A stretch of DNA of 44,279 bases from an uncultured Alphaproteobacteria bacterium (GCA_947259105.1 CAMYKU010000043.1:1-44279); one strand, 5' to 3'; shown: positions 8,378 to 18,703, counted from the stretch's first letter. A program made the numbers and translations. The notes: generated by a model from the sequence alone, not told the origin.

Positions 8378-9631
8378 GTGCCGGCGATCGCCGTCATCCT
8401 GAAAGGTTATCCCCGCCTGTCCGAAACCTTCATCGCGCAGGAAATGAGGGAGCTTGAGCGGCTGGGGGCGGAGCTCCGCCTCTTTTCGCTGCGGCATCCG
8501 ACGGACCGACACCGACACCCGGTCCACCGCGAGATCGTCGCGCCGGTACGATACCTTCCCGAATATCTGCACCAGGAGCCACGCCGCGTCTTGCGCGGCC
8601 TGGCAGCGGCACGCCGTCATCCCGGATTCGCACGCGCCCGGGCGGCCTGGCTCCGCGATATGCGCCGCGACCCGACGCGCAACCGGGCCCGCCGTTTCGG
8701 ACAGGCCTGCGTCCTCGCCGCCGAACTGGAACCCGATGTCACCCGTCTTCACGCCCACTTCCTGCATACGCCGGCTTCCGTCGCGCGCTACGCGGCGCTG
8801 ATACTCGACCTGCCGTGGAGCTGCTCGGCGCATGCCAAGGACATCTGGACGACCCCGGATTGGGAAATCGCGGAGAAGCTTGCGGAGTTGGACTGGGCGG
8901 TGACCTGTACCGCCGCCGGCCGCGATCGCCTGCAGGCGCTGACGCCCGTACCGGACCGCATTGGCCTGGTCTATCACGGGCTCGACCTGGAGCGCTTTCC
9001 GCCTCCGCCCGGGGACCGGCCGCCGCGGGATGGTAGCGCCGCATCGGACCCGGTGATCATCCTCTCTGTGGGGCGGGCAGTCGAAAAGAAGGGCTACGAC
9101 GACCTGCTCGATGCCCTGGCCCGGCTGAGGCCGGGCATTTCCTGGCGCCTGCGCCATATCGGCGGCGGCAGCCTTGGCAATCGGCTGAAGGCTCAGGCCA
9201 CGCGGCTTGGGATCGCCGACAGGATCGACTGGCTCGGCGCCCGGCCCCAGGAAACGGTGCTCGAGGAGATGCGGCGTGCCGATTTGTTCGTTCTCGCCAG
9301 CAAAGTGGCAGCGGACGGGGACCGGGACGGGTTGCCGAACGTCCTGATGGAAGCCCAGAGCCAGGGGATGGCGGTCCTTGCGACCGGGGTCTCCGCTATT
9401 CCGGAGCTGATCGTCGACAAGCGGACCGGCATCCTCGCGCCGCCGGGCGACCCGGTATCGCTGGCCCGCGCCCTCACGTGTCTGATCCTCGACCCGATGC
9501 TGCGCCAGCATCTGGGACAGGCAGGGGCGACGCGCGTCCGCGACACTTTCTCGCTCGCCGCCAATATAGAGGGAATAGCCCTGCGTTTCGGTATCAATAC
9601 CGGGACCCGGCAGGCCGTCGCATGCGAATAG
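8378..9631 (+). CDS. GT4-family glycosyltransferase
   Basis: A 417-residue GT-B retaining transferase. It opens with AVILKGYPRLSETFIAQEM, the N-terminus seen in WcaL/colanic-acid-type GT4 enzymes. The donor-binding half has LSVGRAVEKKGYDDLLDAL, the EEMRRADLFVLAS strand and DGLPNVLMEAQSQGMAVLATGVSAIPELI with the E-x7-E-type motif. I chose GTG at 8378 because it lies 4 nt after the previous stop and begins the conserved sequence; the frame is open upstream but that part overlaps the previous gene. It overlaps the next gene by 10 nt. Probable role: adding a hexose to a growing surface glycan. Confidence 0.87.
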   Translation: MPAIAVILKGYPRLSETFIAQEMRELERLGAELRLFSLRHPTDRHRHPVHREIVAPVRYLPEYLHQEPRRVLRGLAAARRHPGFARARAAWLRDMRRDPTRNRARRFGQACVLAAELEPDVTRLHAHFLHTPASVARYAALILDLPWSCSAHAKDIWTTPDWEIAEKLAELDWAVTCTAAGRDRLQALTPVPDRIGLVYHGLDLERFPPPPGDRPPRDGSAASDPVIILSVGRAVEKKGYDDLLDALARLRPGISWRLRHIGGGSLGNRLKAQATRLGIADRIDWLGARPQETVLEEMRRADLFVLASKVAADGDRDGLPNVLMEAQSQGMAVLATGVSAIPELIVDKRTGILAPPGDPVSLARALTCLILDPMLRQHLGQAGATRVRDTFSLAANIEGIALRFGINTGTRQAVACE

Positions 9632-10770
9632 CGTTCTATGCGCCGCTGAAATCCCCGGACCATCCCGTGCCGTCCGGCGACCGGCGCATGGCGCGGTTGT
9701 TCATGAAGGCGCTGCGGCAGGCCGGCCACGAGGTCGCGCTCGCGTCCCGCTTCCGCAGCTACGACGGTGCCGGGGATGCAGCGCGGCAGGCACGACTGTG
9801 CCGCCTCGGCGCGCGGCTGGCGTCCCGCTGTGTGGACCGGTGCCGGGCCGACCCGCCCGACCTCTGGTTCACATACCACCTTTACCACAAGGCGCCGGAC
9901 TGGCTCGGCCCGGCGATCGCGCGAAGCCTGGACATACCGTATGTCGTGGCTGAGGCCAGCTTCGCCCCGAAGCAGCGGGGCGGGCCCTGGGCAGCCGGGC
10001 ACACGGCGGTCGCCGATGCGGTGTATAACGCCGACCGGGTGATCTGCGTCAACCCTGACGACGCCGAATGCCTCCGCCCGCTGCTGCCGGACGCCAGCCG
10101 ACTGATGGGCATGAAACCCTTTCTCGACGCGGAGCCGGCAGCACGCGCCAGGGCGGACCGGGCCGGCCATCGCGAAGCGCTCGCGGCGAGTCTCGGGATT
10201 GACCCCGGCGTCCCGTGGATCGCAGTCGCCGCGATGATGCGGCCGGGCGACAAACTTGCGTCCTACCGGCTGCTCGGCGATGCCCTGCGCCGCGTCACGG
10301 ATCGGTACTGGGTCCTGCTGGTCGCCGGCGACGGCCCGGCGCGGGGGGACGTCACGGCGGCACTGAATTTCGGCGACCGCGTGCGGTACCTTGGGACGCT
10401 GGAGCGGGAGGGCATCGATAGGCTGCACGCCGCGGCGGACCTCGGTGCGTGGCCCGCAATCAACGAGGCCTACGGCATGGCGCTGCTGGAGGCACAGGCG
10501 GCGGGCCTGCCGCTGGTCGTCGGCGACCGCGACGGGATTCGGCAGTTTGTCGGGGAAGGCGAAACGGCACTCTTGGTTCGCACCGGCGATGCCGCGGCAT
10601 TCGCGGCCGCCCTTGCTTCGTTGCTCGACGCGCCGACCCGGCGCGCAGCGATGGCCGACGCCGCCGTCGCGCGCGTGCGGCTGGAGCACGACCTGCCGGA
10701 AGCGGTCCGGCTGCTCGATACCGCGGTGACCGCTGCGCGGGTGGACCGGCTGCAGGCGGTAACGTCATGA
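9622..10770 (+). CDS. GT4-family glycosyltransferase
   Basis: A 382-residue protein with an N-terminal MRIAFYAPLKSPDHPVPSGDRRMAR loop and a GT4 C-terminal motif INEAYGMALLEAQAAGLPLVVGD, in which the two Glu residues bind the nucleotide-sugar donor. The ATG at 9622 lies 10 nt inside the end of the previous gene, and its own stop overlaps the next start (ATGA), so translation is probably coupled. It is divergent from the upstream GT4, so the two likely make different linkages. Substrates cannot be told. Confidence 0.85.
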   Translation: MRIAFYAPLKSPDHPVPSGDRRMARLFMKALRQAGHEVALASRFRSYDGAGDAARQARLCRLGARLASRCVDRCRADPPDLWFTYHLYHKAPDWLGPAIARSLDIPYVVAEASFAPKQRGGPWAAGHTAVADAVYNADRVICVNPDDAECLRPLLPDASRLMGMKPFLDAEPAARARADRAGHREALAASLGIDPGVPWIAVAAMMRPGDKLASYRLLGDALRRVTDRYWVLLVAGDGPARGDVTAALNFGDRVRYLGTLEREGIDRLHAAADLGAWPAINEAYGMALLEAQAAGLPLVVGDRDGIRQFVGEGETALLVRTGDAAAFAAALASLLDAPTRRAAMADAAVARVRLEHDLPEAVRLLDTAVTAARVDRLQAVTS

Positions 10771-11366
10771 CGCTGCTGGCCGTCGTCCGCCACGGCCCGA
10801 CCGAGTGGAACGCGATCGGCCGCGTCCAGGGCCGCACGGATGTCCCGCTCAGCCCCTGCGGAATGGAGGAGGTCCGCCGCTGGGTCCTGCCACCGGAGGT
10901 CGAAGGGTTTTCCTGGGTGTCCAGTCCGCTCGTCCGGACGGTCGAGACGGCCCGGATTCTGGGCGGTGACAGCATCAGGTGCGACGCGCGGCTGATCGAG
11001 ATGGACTGGGCGGCCTGGGAGGGGGCGAGCTTGACCGCGCTGCGCGCCGAGTTGGGCGATCTGATGCGGGCCTGGGAGGCCAAGGGCCTGGACTTCCGTG
11101 CGCCGGGCGGCGAAAGCCCGCGTGACGTACAGGCCCGGATCGCACCGTTCCTGGCCGAGATCGCCGGGCGCGGCGAGGCCACCATGGCGGTCACCCACAA
11201 GGGGGTGATCCGGGCACTTTACGCGCTGGCCACCGGCTGGGACATGACCGGCAAGCCACCGCGCAAGCTGCACGACTCCGCCCTGCACCTGTTCCGCCTT
11301 GGGGCGGACGGGACACCGGTGCCAGAACGCCTGAACATTCCGCTGGCCGACCAGGGACCCCCATGA
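10767..11366 (+). CDS. Histidine phosphatase family protein
   Basis: A 199-residue member of the histidine phosphatase (phosphoglycerate mutase-like) superfamily. The catalytic motif VVRHGPTEWN supplies the phospho-accepting His at about residue 9, SSPLVRTVETA supplies the second Arg, the acid segment is IEMDWAAWEG, and the second catalytic His is in MAVTHKGVIRAL. It overlaps both neighbours by 4 nt inside a run of glycosyltransferases, so a sugar phosphate, nucleotide-sugar by-product or glycan phosphate is a more likely substrate than a central metabolite (inference). Confidence 0.87.
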   Translation: MTLLAVVRHGPTEWNAIGRVQGRTDVPLSPCGMEEVRRWVLPPEVEGFSWVSSPLVRTVETARILGGDSIRCDARLIEMDWAAWEGASLTALRAELGDLMRAWEAKGLDFRAPGGESPRDVQARIAPFLAEIAGRGEATMAVTHKGVIRALYALATGWDMTGKPPRKLHDSALHLFRLGADGTPVPERLNIPLADQGPP

Positions 11367-12508
11367 GCGGTGGCGCCGTCATGGTCTATGTCCAGCATCT
11401 GCTGGGGATCGGGCATCAGATGCGCGCCGCCGCGATCATCCGCGCGATGCAGGCGCACGGCCTGGCGGTAACCTGCGTCTCGGGCGGCGAGCCGGGCGGC
11501 ATGCCCGATCTCGGCGGGGCCCGGCTCGTCCAGTTGCCGCCGATACGGGCCGCCGACGCCAGTTTCCGGCGCCTGGTGGATGCCGACGGGCGGGAGATCG
11601 ACGAGGTTGGGCGCGAACGCCGGCGTGCGGCGCTGCTTGCTGCCTTCGTGGAGACCCGGCCGGAGGTCCTGCTGATCGAGACCTTCCCCTTCGGCCGCTG
11701 GCAGTTCCGCTTCGAACTGCTGCCGCTGTTGCAGGCGGCGCGGGAATCCGGGGCGTGGGTGGCATCGTCGGTGCGGGATATCCTGGTCGAGAAGAAAAAA
11801 CCGGAACGCCTGGACGCGATCGTTGCGATCCTGCGCCGCTCGTTCGATGCCGTCCTGGTGCACGGCGACGCACGGCTGGTGCCGTTCGGCACAACCTTCG
11901 CGGCCGCCGACCGGATTGCCGACCTGATCCGTTATACGGGCTATGTCGCGCCTGCGCCGCCGGACTGTGCGCCGAACGGACCCGGGGCCGGCGAGGTCGT
12001 GGTTGCGGCCGGCGGCGGCGCGGTGGGCGGTGCTCTGCTGCGGATGGCGCTGGCCGCCCGGCCGTTGACCCGCATGGCGGATGCGCCATGGCGCCTCATC
12101 ACCGGGCCGAACCTGCCGGCGGCGGAGCGGCGGGCGCTTGTCGCGCCGGCGGGCGTGACGATCGAAACCCTGCGCCACGACTATCGGGACGTCCTGAGTC
12201 GCGCCGCCATTTCGGTCAGCCAGGCGGGTTACAACACGGTCATGGATATCCTGATCACCGGCGTGCGCGCCGTGCTGGTGCCATTCAGCACCAGCACGGA
12301 GACCGAGCAGACCCTCCGTGCCCGCCTGCTTGCCGAGCGCGGGTGCGTGCGGACAGTCTCCGAGGCCGGGCTTTCGGCGCCGGTGCTGGCCACTGCGATC
12401 GACGGCGCCGCCGTGATGCCGCCGCCCGGGCCACCGGCATTCGATCTCGACGGCGCCAACGGGACCGCCCGGATCGTCGCCGAGCTGATGGCGTGCCGGC
12501 GGGCGTAA
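11363..12508 (+). CDS. MurG-like glycosyltransferase (predicted glycosyltransferase family, copy 2)
   Basis: A 381-residue GT-B protein of the same broad family as the gene at 7126. The N-terminal loop is MVYVQHLLGIGHQMRAAAIIRAM. The C-terminal half has VVVAAGGGAVGGALL and the donor-site motif SQAGYNTVMDILITGVRAVLVPFSTSTETEQ. The ATG overlaps the previous stop. Two such enzymes at either end of a five-gene run suggest a defined order of sugar additions. Donor and acceptor are unknown. Confidence 0.85.
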   Translation: MSGGAVMVYVQHLLGIGHQMRAAAIIRAMQAHGLAVTCVSGGEPGGMPDLGGARLVQLPPIRAADASFRRLVDADGREIDEVGRERRRAALLAAFVETRPEVLLIETFPFGRWQFRFELLPLLQAARESGAWVASSVRDILVEKKKPERLDAIVAILRRSFDAVLVHGDARLVPFGTTFAAADRIADLIRYTGYVAPAPPDCAPNGPGAGEVVVAAGGGAVGGALLRMALAARPLTRMADAPWRLITGPNLPAAERRALVAPAGVTIETLRHDYRDVLSRAAISVSQAGYNTVMDILITGVRAVLVPFSTSTETEQTLRARLLAERGCVRTVSEAGLSAPVLATAIDGAAVMPPPGPPAFDLDGANGTARIVAELMACRRA

Positions 12509-12578
12509 CGGTCTCTATGCGATCCGGTCCAACTGTGCCTATACTCGCGAAATGGTTGGTGGGGTACAGGTAGAGGAC

Positions 12579-13385
12579 ATGACCGGGGTGGACGCCGTTG
12601 TTTCCACGTCGACGCAGGCAGGGCCTTGGGCCGCGCTGACGGCTGAGCTCGACGCCTGGGCGGCGGCCGGGCGTTCCGCCACGTTCTGGTGGCGAGACGA
12701 CGACGCGACACGGTGCGGAGAGCGGATGTCCCGACTCCTCGACGTTGCCGGTACAACATCTCTGACGCTCGCGGTGATTCCCGCGGCCACCCGTGACGAT
12801 CTCGCTGCGACCCTCGAAGCTCACACAGCGGCCGGTGGACGCGTCTTGGTCGTGCAGCACGGCTATGCACATTTGAACCACGCGCCGCCGACGGAAAAAA
12901 CAGCCGAATACGGTCCTCACCGGACGGTGGAAGTGATGATTGCCGAGTTGGCACAGGGCCGCGAAGGTCTCGAATCGCTGTTCGGCGACGTCTTCTGTCC
13001 GATCCTGACGCCGCCGTGGAACCGAATCGCCCCGGCCCTTGTCTCGCGGCTCGGCGATGCGGGCTTGGTGGGCCTTTCCACCTTCGGCGCCAGGCCGGCC
13101 GGCGCCGGCTCGACGGTTACCAATGCCCATGTCGATATCATTGATTGGCGGGGAGGTCGTGGCTTTGCCGGCGAGGAAGCGGCCCTGAGCGCAGCCGTTT
13201 CCCACCTTTCGGCGCGCCGGACCGGCGCGGTCGATGCCGACGAACCGACAGGCCTGTTGACCCACCATCGGGACCACGACGACGGCTGCTGGCGATTCGT
13301 GGACCGTTTTATTGCCGCGGTCGCCAGCCACCCGGCCGGTCTCTGGATGGGCGGGCCTGCCGCCGCCGCGGGGTTGCGACAATGA
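12579..13385 (+). CDS. Polysaccharide deacetylase family protein
   Basis: About 268 residues of the NodB/CE4-like superfamily. The metal and catalytic motif is FWWRDDDA near residue 35, followed by VQHGYAHLNH (metal-binding His) and the late motif ILTPPWNRIAP. This WWRDDDA subgroup is usually listed only as a polysaccharide deacetylase family protein. It would remove N- or O-acetyl groups from a glycan. I see no signal peptide, so it may act in the cytosol on a lipid-linked intermediate. I prefer the ATG at 12579 (AGG 8 nt upstream); the ATG at 12552 is in frame but lacks a ribosome site. It overlaps the next gene by 4 nt. Confidence 0.8.
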   Translation: MTGVDAVVSTSTQAGPWAALTAELDAWAAAGRSATFWWRDDDATRCGERMSRLLDVAGTTSLTLAVIPAATRDDLAATLEAHTAAGGRVLVVQHGYAHLNHAPPTEKTAEYGPHRTVEVMIAELAQGREGLESLFGDVFCPILTPPWNRIAPALVSRLGDAGLVGLSTFGARPAGAGSTVTNAHVDIIDWRGGRGFAGEEAALSAAVSHLSARRTGAVDADEPTGLLTHHRDHDDGCWRFVDRFIAAVASHPAGLWMGGPAAAAGLRQ

Positions 13386-13885
13386 GCCGGCACCGCTATT
13401 CCGGCAGGGTGCTGGCGGGGGATTACCTGCGCGCCGGATCGGGGCTCGCTATCACGGCCGGACCTGTCCTGTTGCTTGAGCCGGCGACCGCCGTTGCCAC
13501 TGTCCTGAGCGCCCTGTCCTTGCTGTTCGGTGCATTTGCATTGCGTACCGGCCTGCGTCATCTCACGGTCATAGAGCTTACGGCTGACGGCATCGTTTCG
13601 CAGGGTCCGATTTCGTGCCATATCCCGTGGCGCGGGGTCACGCGGCTGCAACTGGACTATTTCTCGACCCGTCGCGAGGCACAACGCGGATGGATGCAGC
13701 TCAAGATCAGCAGCCGGTACCGCCGCATCCGCATCGATTCGACGATCGACGGCTTCGAGCAACTCGCCGCTGCAGTTGCAAGCACTGCGCGGGAGTATGC
13801 GATTCCCATGACCGACACGGCGGTCGCCAATTTCGGCGCGCTCGGAATCGCAGTGGACGGCAGCGACGGGGAGGTTGCGGCGTGA
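13382..13885 (+). CDS. Small membrane protein with PH-like C-terminal domain
   Basis: A 167-residue protein not matching any named family I can assign. Residues ~20-58 are two closely spaced hydrophobic segments ([26 protein letters not shown]), a helical hairpin. The rest reads as beta strands: [31 protein letters not shown], then [17 protein letters not shown] and a closing helix. That order resembles bacterial membrane-anchored PH (bPH-like) domains. It overlaps the deacetylase upstream and the ABC ATPase downstream by 4 nt each and so links the two halves of the cluster. Possible role: membrane scaffold (inference). Confidence 0.7.
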   Translation: MSRHRYSGRVLAGDYLRAGSGLAITAGPVLLLEPATAVATVLSALSLLFGAFALRTGLRHLTVIELTADGIVSQGPISCHIPWRGVTRLQLDYFSTRREAQRGWMQLKISSRYRRIRIDSTIDGFEQLAAAVASTAREYAIPMTDTAVANFGALGIAVDGSDGEVAA

Positions 13886-15786
13886 GGGACGATCTGCTGA
13901 CCGTCCGTGACCTGCGGGTGTGCTTCGACCTAGCGGAAGGCCGGATCGAAGCGGTCCGCGGCGTTTCGTTCTCGGTGCGGCCGGGTTCGACGGTTGCCCT
14001 CGTCGGCGAATCCGGGTCCGGCAAGACCGTCGTGTCGCAGGCGATCATGGGCATCCTGCCGAAGGCGGCGCGGCTTACGTCCGGCTCGATCATGTTTCGC
14101 GATCCGACGCGGCCCGGGCCGATCGACATTGCCGCGCTCGACCCGGATGGACGCGAGATGCGATCGATCCGCGGCGGACGCATCTCGATCATCTTCCAGG
14201 AGCCGATGACGTCACTGTCGCCGCTGCATACGATCGGCGACCAGGTGTCCGAAGCGCTGCACCTGCACCGCACCTGCAGCCGAGCGGAGGGCCGCGAGGC
14301 CACACGCGAAGTGCTGCGGCTGGTTGGCTTCCCGGATCCGGCACGGGCGATGAAGACCTATCCCTTCGAGCTGTCCGGCGGCCTGCGTCAGCGGGCAATG
14401 ATCGCAATGGCACTGATCTGCCGCCCCGCATTGCTGATTGCCGACGAGCCGACGACCGCGCTGGATGTGACCATCCAGGCGCAGATCCTCAAACAGATCA
14501 TCGACCTGCAGCGCGAATTGGGAATGGCCGTCCTGATCATCACCCACGATCTGGGCGTTGTCGCGAACGTCGCCGAGGACGTGGTCGTGATGTATCACGG
14601 CGAAATCATGGAATCCGGACGCCTGGAGGACATCTTTCGCGCCCCCAGCCATCCTTACCTCAAGGCCTTGCTGGAAGCGGTGCCGCGGTTCGGCATGCAG
14701 CCGGGCGAACGGCTCGTCCCGATCCGCGAGATTGCACCGCCGGGCGGCGCCATGATGCAGCAAGCCGTCGGCGAGCCCGTGCCCGGCGAGGCCGTTGACA
14801 CTCGTCCGCTCCTCTCGGTTCGCGACATACGGAAGACCTTCACGATCCGCAGGGAATCCTGGGTCGGCACATCGGAAGCCGCGCGTGTCGAGGCCGTCGC
14901 CGGCGTCAGCTTCGACATCCGGCGCGGCGAGTGTCTCGGCCTCGTCGGAGAGAGCGGGTGCGGCAAGACGACCCTCAGCAAGATCATAATGCGCGCTCTG
15001 ACTGCGGATTCCGGCGAGATCACATACAACGGGCCCGACGGTCCGATGGACGTGCTGGCGCTGGAGGGGGCCGATCTCATGGCCTTTCGCCGCAAGATCC
15101 AGTTCATCTTCCAGGATCCGTTCGGGTCGCTCAATCCGCGCATGCGAGTCGCGGACATAGTCGGCGAGCCGCTGGTCATCCACGACATCGGCGATCCCGG
15201 GCACCGGAGCGAACTGGTCGAGGAACTGCTGCGCCTCGTCGGGCTCGATATCCGGCACGCCAGACGCTATCCGCACAGCTTCTCGGGCGGTCAGCGCCAG
15301 CGGATCGGCATCGCCCGCGCCCTGGCGCTACGCCCGAATCTGCTCATATGCGACGAGCCGGTCTCGGCGCTGGACGTGTCGATCCAGGCCCAGATCCTGA
15401 ATCTTCTCAAGGACCTCCAGTCCGCGCTGGGACTGACCTACCTGTTCATCTCGCACAACCTCGCCGTCGTCGACTACATCGCCGACCGCATTGCCGTCAT
15501 GTGCCGTGGTCGGCTGGTCGAGGTGGCGCCGCGGGAGGTCCTGTTCCGTCGTCCGGTTCACCCCTATACACAGGGACTGCTGGCGGCCATTCCGGAGCCG
15601 AGCCTGGATCATCCACTGCATTTCGAGCGCCTGATGGAAGAGCGCGCGTCGGACCCTGCGGCCTGGCCGGCGCCCTTCACCGACGATGCGGCGGCGGCGC
15701 CGGTACTGCGTGCCCTGGGCGGCGGTCATTATGTCCGCGCCGATGCCCGCGCCCACTTGCCAGAAATCGAAATGGAGACCACCTGA
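13882..15786 (+). CDS. Fused dipeptide/oligopeptide ABC importer ATPase (two NBDs)
   Basis: A 634-residue fusion of two DppD/DppF-type (YejF-like) ATPases. Domain 1 (~1-270) has Walker [17 protein letters not shown] and Walker [10 protein letters not shown], with H-loop IITHDLG. Domain 2 (~310-600) has [26 protein letters not shown] and FISHNLAV. All catalytic residues are present in both halves, so both sites look active. It powers uptake through the two permeases downstream. The start is GTG at 13882, overlapping the previous stop; the stop shares a base with the binding-protein start. Confidence 0.93.
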   Translation: MRDDLLTVRDLRVCFDLAEGRIEAVRGVSFSVRPGSTVALVGESGSGKTVVSQAIMGILPKAARLTSGSIMFRDPTRPGPIDIAALDPDGREMRSIRGGRISIIFQEPMTSLSPLHTIGDQVSEALHLHRTCSRAEGREATREVLRLVGFPDPARAMKTYPFELSGGLRQRAMIAMALICRPALLIADEPTTALDVTIQAQILKQIIDLQRELGMAVLIITHDLGVVANVAEDVVVMYHGEIMESGRLEDIFRAPSHPYLKALLEAVPRFGMQPGERLVPIREIAPPGGAMMQQAVGEPVPGEAVDTRPLLSVRDIRKTFTIRRESWVGTSEAARVEAVAGVSFDIRRGECLGLVGESGCGKTTLSKIIMRALTADSGEITYNGPDGPMDVLALEGADLMAFRRKIQFIFQDPFGSLNPRMRVADIVGEPLVIHDIGDPGHRSELVEELLRLVGLDIRHARRYPHSFSGGQRQRIGIARALALRPNLLICDEPVSALDVSIQAQILNLLKDLQSALGLTYLFISHNLAVVDYIADRIAVMCRGRLVEVAPREVLFRRPVHPYTQGLLAAIPEPSLDHPLHFERLMEERASDPAAWPAPFTDDAAAAPVLRALGGGHYVRADARAHLPEIEMETT

Positions 15787-17675
15787 TGCGATTGGTGCTT
15801 TTCTGCCTAGCTACAATCCTCGCCAGCCCTTTGGCCGCAGCCGTCGGCAGCCCCGCCGAGCCGCCCTACTTCGCAGAGGCCGTCGCGGCAGGCAAATTGC
15901 CGCCGGTCGAGGACCGCGTGCCGGACCCGCCACTGGTCGTCGAGATGGATCGCGGGCGAACGATCGGACGCCATGGCGGAACCCTGAACATCCTGATGGC
16001 GCGTTCCAAGGATGTCCGGCAGATGGTGGTGTATGGCTATGCCCGGCTGGTCCGGTACGGGCGCGACTACGAGATCGCCCCGGATATCCTGAAAGACGTG
16101 GAAATCGAGGATGGCCGCATCTTTACGCTGCACCTCCGCCCCGGACACCGGTGGTCGGACGGCGCGCCGTTCACGACCGAGGATTTTCGCTACTGGTGGG
16201 AAGACGTCGCCAACAATCCGAAGTTGTCACCTTCGGGCCCGCAGATCCAACTCAGAATCGATGGCGAGCTGCCCACCGTCGAAATCATCGACAAGACGAC
16301 GATCCGCTTCAGCTGGTCACGGCCCAATCCGAAGTTCCTGCCCGCGCTGGCGTCGGCGAGCCCACTCTACATCTACCGCCCCGCCCACTACCTCAAACAG
16401 TTTCACGCGCGCTATACGGACGAGACGAAGCTCAACGAGCTCGCCAAGGAAATGGGTCAGCGCAACTGGGCGGCACTCCACAACAAGACGGATAGTCTGT
16501 ACAAGAACGACAATATGGACCTGCCCAGCCTGCAGCCATGGGTGAACAGCACGCGGATGCCGGCAGACCGCTTCACCTTCGTGCGAAATCCGTATTTCCA
16601 TCGGGTCGACGCGGAAGGCCGGCAGCTTCCCTACATCGATCGGGTCGTGATGCAGGTCGCCAGTGCGAAGATCATCCCGGCCAAGACGGGCACCGGCGAA
16701 TCCGACCTCCAGGCGCGCTACCTGCGTTTCGACAACTACACATTTCTGAAGCAGAACGAGGAGCGGAACGGATTCCGGACGCTTCTGTGGCGCGACGGCA
16801 AGGGGTCGCACATGACCCTCTATCCGAACCTCAATGCGCAGGATCCGGTGTGGCGTGCACTGTTCCGCGACGTCCGGTTCCGGCGCGCATTATCGCTCGC
16901 GATCGATCGCAACGAGGTCAACCAGGTGATCTATTACGGGCTCGCCCTCGCCTCGCAGAATACGGTCCTGCCCTCGAGCCCGCTGTTCCGGGAAACCTAT
17001 CAAAAGGCCTGGACGCAGTTCGATCTCGAACAGGCCAACCGGCTGCTCGACGAAGTCGGGCTGACCCAACGCAACAGTGAGGGCCTCCGGCTCCTGCCTG
17101 ACGGGCGCGCCGCGGAAATCGTTATCGAGACGGCCGGCGAGAGCACCGAGCAGACGGACATCCTGTCGTTCGTGCGCGACAGCTGGCGCAAGATCGGTAT
17201 CAAACTCTACAGCAAGCCGTCACAACGCGAGCTCGTCCGCAACCGGATCTATTCCGGCGAATCCCTGATGTCGATCTGGGAAGGGCTGGAAAACGGCCTG
17301 CCCGCGGCCAACACCATCCCCGAAGAACTCGCGCCGACGCACCAGATTCAGTACCAGTGGCCGAAGTGGGGCCAGTATATCGAAACCGGTGGGAGAAGCG
17401 GCGAGCCGGCGGATTTGGAAGAACCGAAGCAACTACTCGCCCTGCTCGACGAATGGTACAAGGCCGGCGACCGTGCGCGCCGTGAGGAAATCTGGCACCG
17501 GATGCTCGCCATCTGGACCGACCAGCTCTTCACCATCGGTATCGTCAGCGGGGCGATGCAGCCCGTCGTCGTCAATGCCAGGCTGCGCAATGTTCCCGAA
17601 GACGGCATGTATACCTGGGACCCGGGGGCGCATTTCGGCATCTACGGGCCCGACACTTTCTGGTTCGACACTTAG
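15786..17675 (+). CDS. Periplasmic substrate-binding protein, family 5 (peptide-type ABC importer)
   Basis: A 629-residue extracytoplasmic solute receptor with a Sec signal peptide ([19 protein letters not shown]). It carries the SBP family 5 core: GGTLNILMARS at the N-terminus of the mature protein, FTLHLRPGHRWSDGAPFTTEDF and VRFRRALSLAIDRNEVNQ. It is somewhat longer than DppA/OppA and closer in size to YejA-type receptors. The ligand is probably a peptide or peptide-like compound; given the glycan genes upstream, a murein or glycopeptide fragment is possible (inference). It follows the ATPase directly. Confidence 0.9.
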   Translation: MRLVLFCLATILASPLAAAVGSPAEPPYFAEAVAAGKLPPVEDRVPDPPLVVEMDRGRTIGRHGGTLNILMARSKDVRQMVVYGYARLVRYGRDYEIAPDILKDVEIEDGRIFTLHLRPGHRWSDGAPFTTEDFRYWWEDVANNPKLSPSGPQIQLRIDGELPTVEIIDKTTIRFSWSRPNPKFLPALASASPLYIYRPAHYLKQFHARYTDETKLNELAKEMGQRNWAALHNKTDSLYKNDNMDLPSLQPWVNSTRMPADRFTFVRNPYFHRVDAEGRQLPYIDRVVMQVASAKIIPAKTGTGESDLQARYLRFDNYTFLKQNEERNGFRTLLWRDGKGSHMTLYPNLNAQDPVWRALFRDVRFRRALSLAIDRNEVNQVIYYGLALASQNTVLPSSPLFRETYQKAWTQFDLEQANRLLDEVGLTQRNSEGLRLLPDGRAAEIVIETAGESTEQTDILSFVRDSWRKIGIKLYSKPSQRELVRNRIYSGESLMSIWEGLENGLPAANTIPEELAPTHQIQYQWPKWGQYIETGGRSGEPADLEEPKQLLALLDEWYKAGDRARREEIWHRMLAIWTDQLFTIGIVSGAMQPVVVNARLRNVPEDGMYTWDPGAHFGIYGPDTFWFDT

Positions 17676-17704
17676 TCGCCCGCTGGCGTCCGGGATTCGG
17701 CGGA

Positions 17705-18703
17705 ATGCTTCGCTATACGGTTCACAGGTTACTGGTCATGGTGCCGACGCTGCTCGCGGTCAGCGCCTTGGTATTCGTTATCATCCAGCTGCCGCCCGGC
17801 GACTATTTTACCTCCTATATCAACGAGCTGCAGAGCGAGGGCGAGTCCGTGAGCGCCGAGCGGATCGAGTTCCTGCGCCAGCAGTACGGCTTCGACAGAT
17901 CGCCGGTGGAGCAGTATTTCGTGTGGCTCGCCGGGCTGCTGCGGGGTGATTTCGGCTATTCGTTCGAATACAGCCTCCCGGTCTCCGATGTCATCGGCGA
18001 TCGCATCCTGCTGACCTTCATCGTCTCGTTCGCGACGATCGTCTTCACCTGGATCGTCTCCTTCGTCATCGGCACCTACTCGGCGGTGTATCAGTACAGC
18101 TTCGGCGATTACGCCCTGTCGTTCCTCGGATTCATCGGCCTCGCCACCCCGAATTTCCTGTTCGCGCTGGTGCTGCTGTGGATCGCCAACGTCTATTTCG
18201 GGACCTCGATCGGCGGCCTGATGGAGCCCGAGTACCTCGATCAGCCATGGAGCTGGGGCAAGGCGATGTCGGTGCTCGAGCATCTGTGGATCCCGGTCGT
18301 CGTGATCGGCACGTCGGGCACGGCCGGCATGATTCGCCGGTTGCGCGCCAACCTGCTGGACGAGTTGCACAAGCAGTACGTCGTGACGGCGCGCGCCAAG
18401 GGCCTCCATCCGTTCCGCATTCTGATCAAGTATCCGCTGCGCGTGGCCCTCAACCCGTTCATCGCCGATATCGGCAATCTGCTGCCGCAGGTGATCTCAG
18501 GCGCGGCGATCGTCTCGGTCGTCCTGTCGCTGCCGACGACCGGTCCGATGCTGCTGCGCGCGCTGCAGAGCCAGGACATGTACCTGGCGGGCTCGTTCCT
18601 GATGGTGCTCGCGCTGCTGACGGTGGTCGGCACTCTGGTCTCGGATCTCGCGCTGGCCGTTCTCGACCCGCGCATCCGTCTCGGCGGGGGAATGCAAAAA
18701 TGA
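17705..18703 (+). CDS. ABC importer permease, DppB/YejB type
   Basis: A 332-residue inner-membrane permease starting MLRYTVHRLLVMVPTLLAVSALVFVIIQLPPGD, the canonical DppB/OppB first helix. It has about six hydrophobic segments, and the cytoplasmic EAA-like coupling loop lies around VVTARAKGLHPFRILIKYPLR. It forms the translocation pore with the next gene, which it overlaps by 4 nt. Confidence 0.92.
   Translation: MLRYTVHRLLVMVPTLLAVSALVFVIIQLPPGDYFTSYINELQSEGESVSAERIEFLRQQYGFDRSPVEQYFVWLAGLLRGDFGYSFEYSLPVSDVIGDRILLTFIVSFATIVFTWIVSFVIGTYSAVYQYSFGDYALSFLGFIGLATPNFLFALVLLWIANVYFGTSIGGLMEPEYLDQPWSWGKAMSVLEHLWIPVVVIGTSGTAGMIRRLRANLLDELHKQYVVTARAKGLHPFRILIKYPLRVALNPFIADIGNLLPQVISGAAIVSVVLSLPTTGPMLLRALQSQDMYLAGSFLMVLALLTVVGTLVSDLALAVLDPRIRLGGGMQK

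Noticed and set aside
12540-12552. TATACT as a -10 giving a leaderless deacetylase start at 12552
   Set aside because: No matching -35, and the in-frame ATG at 12579 has better ribosome-site support.
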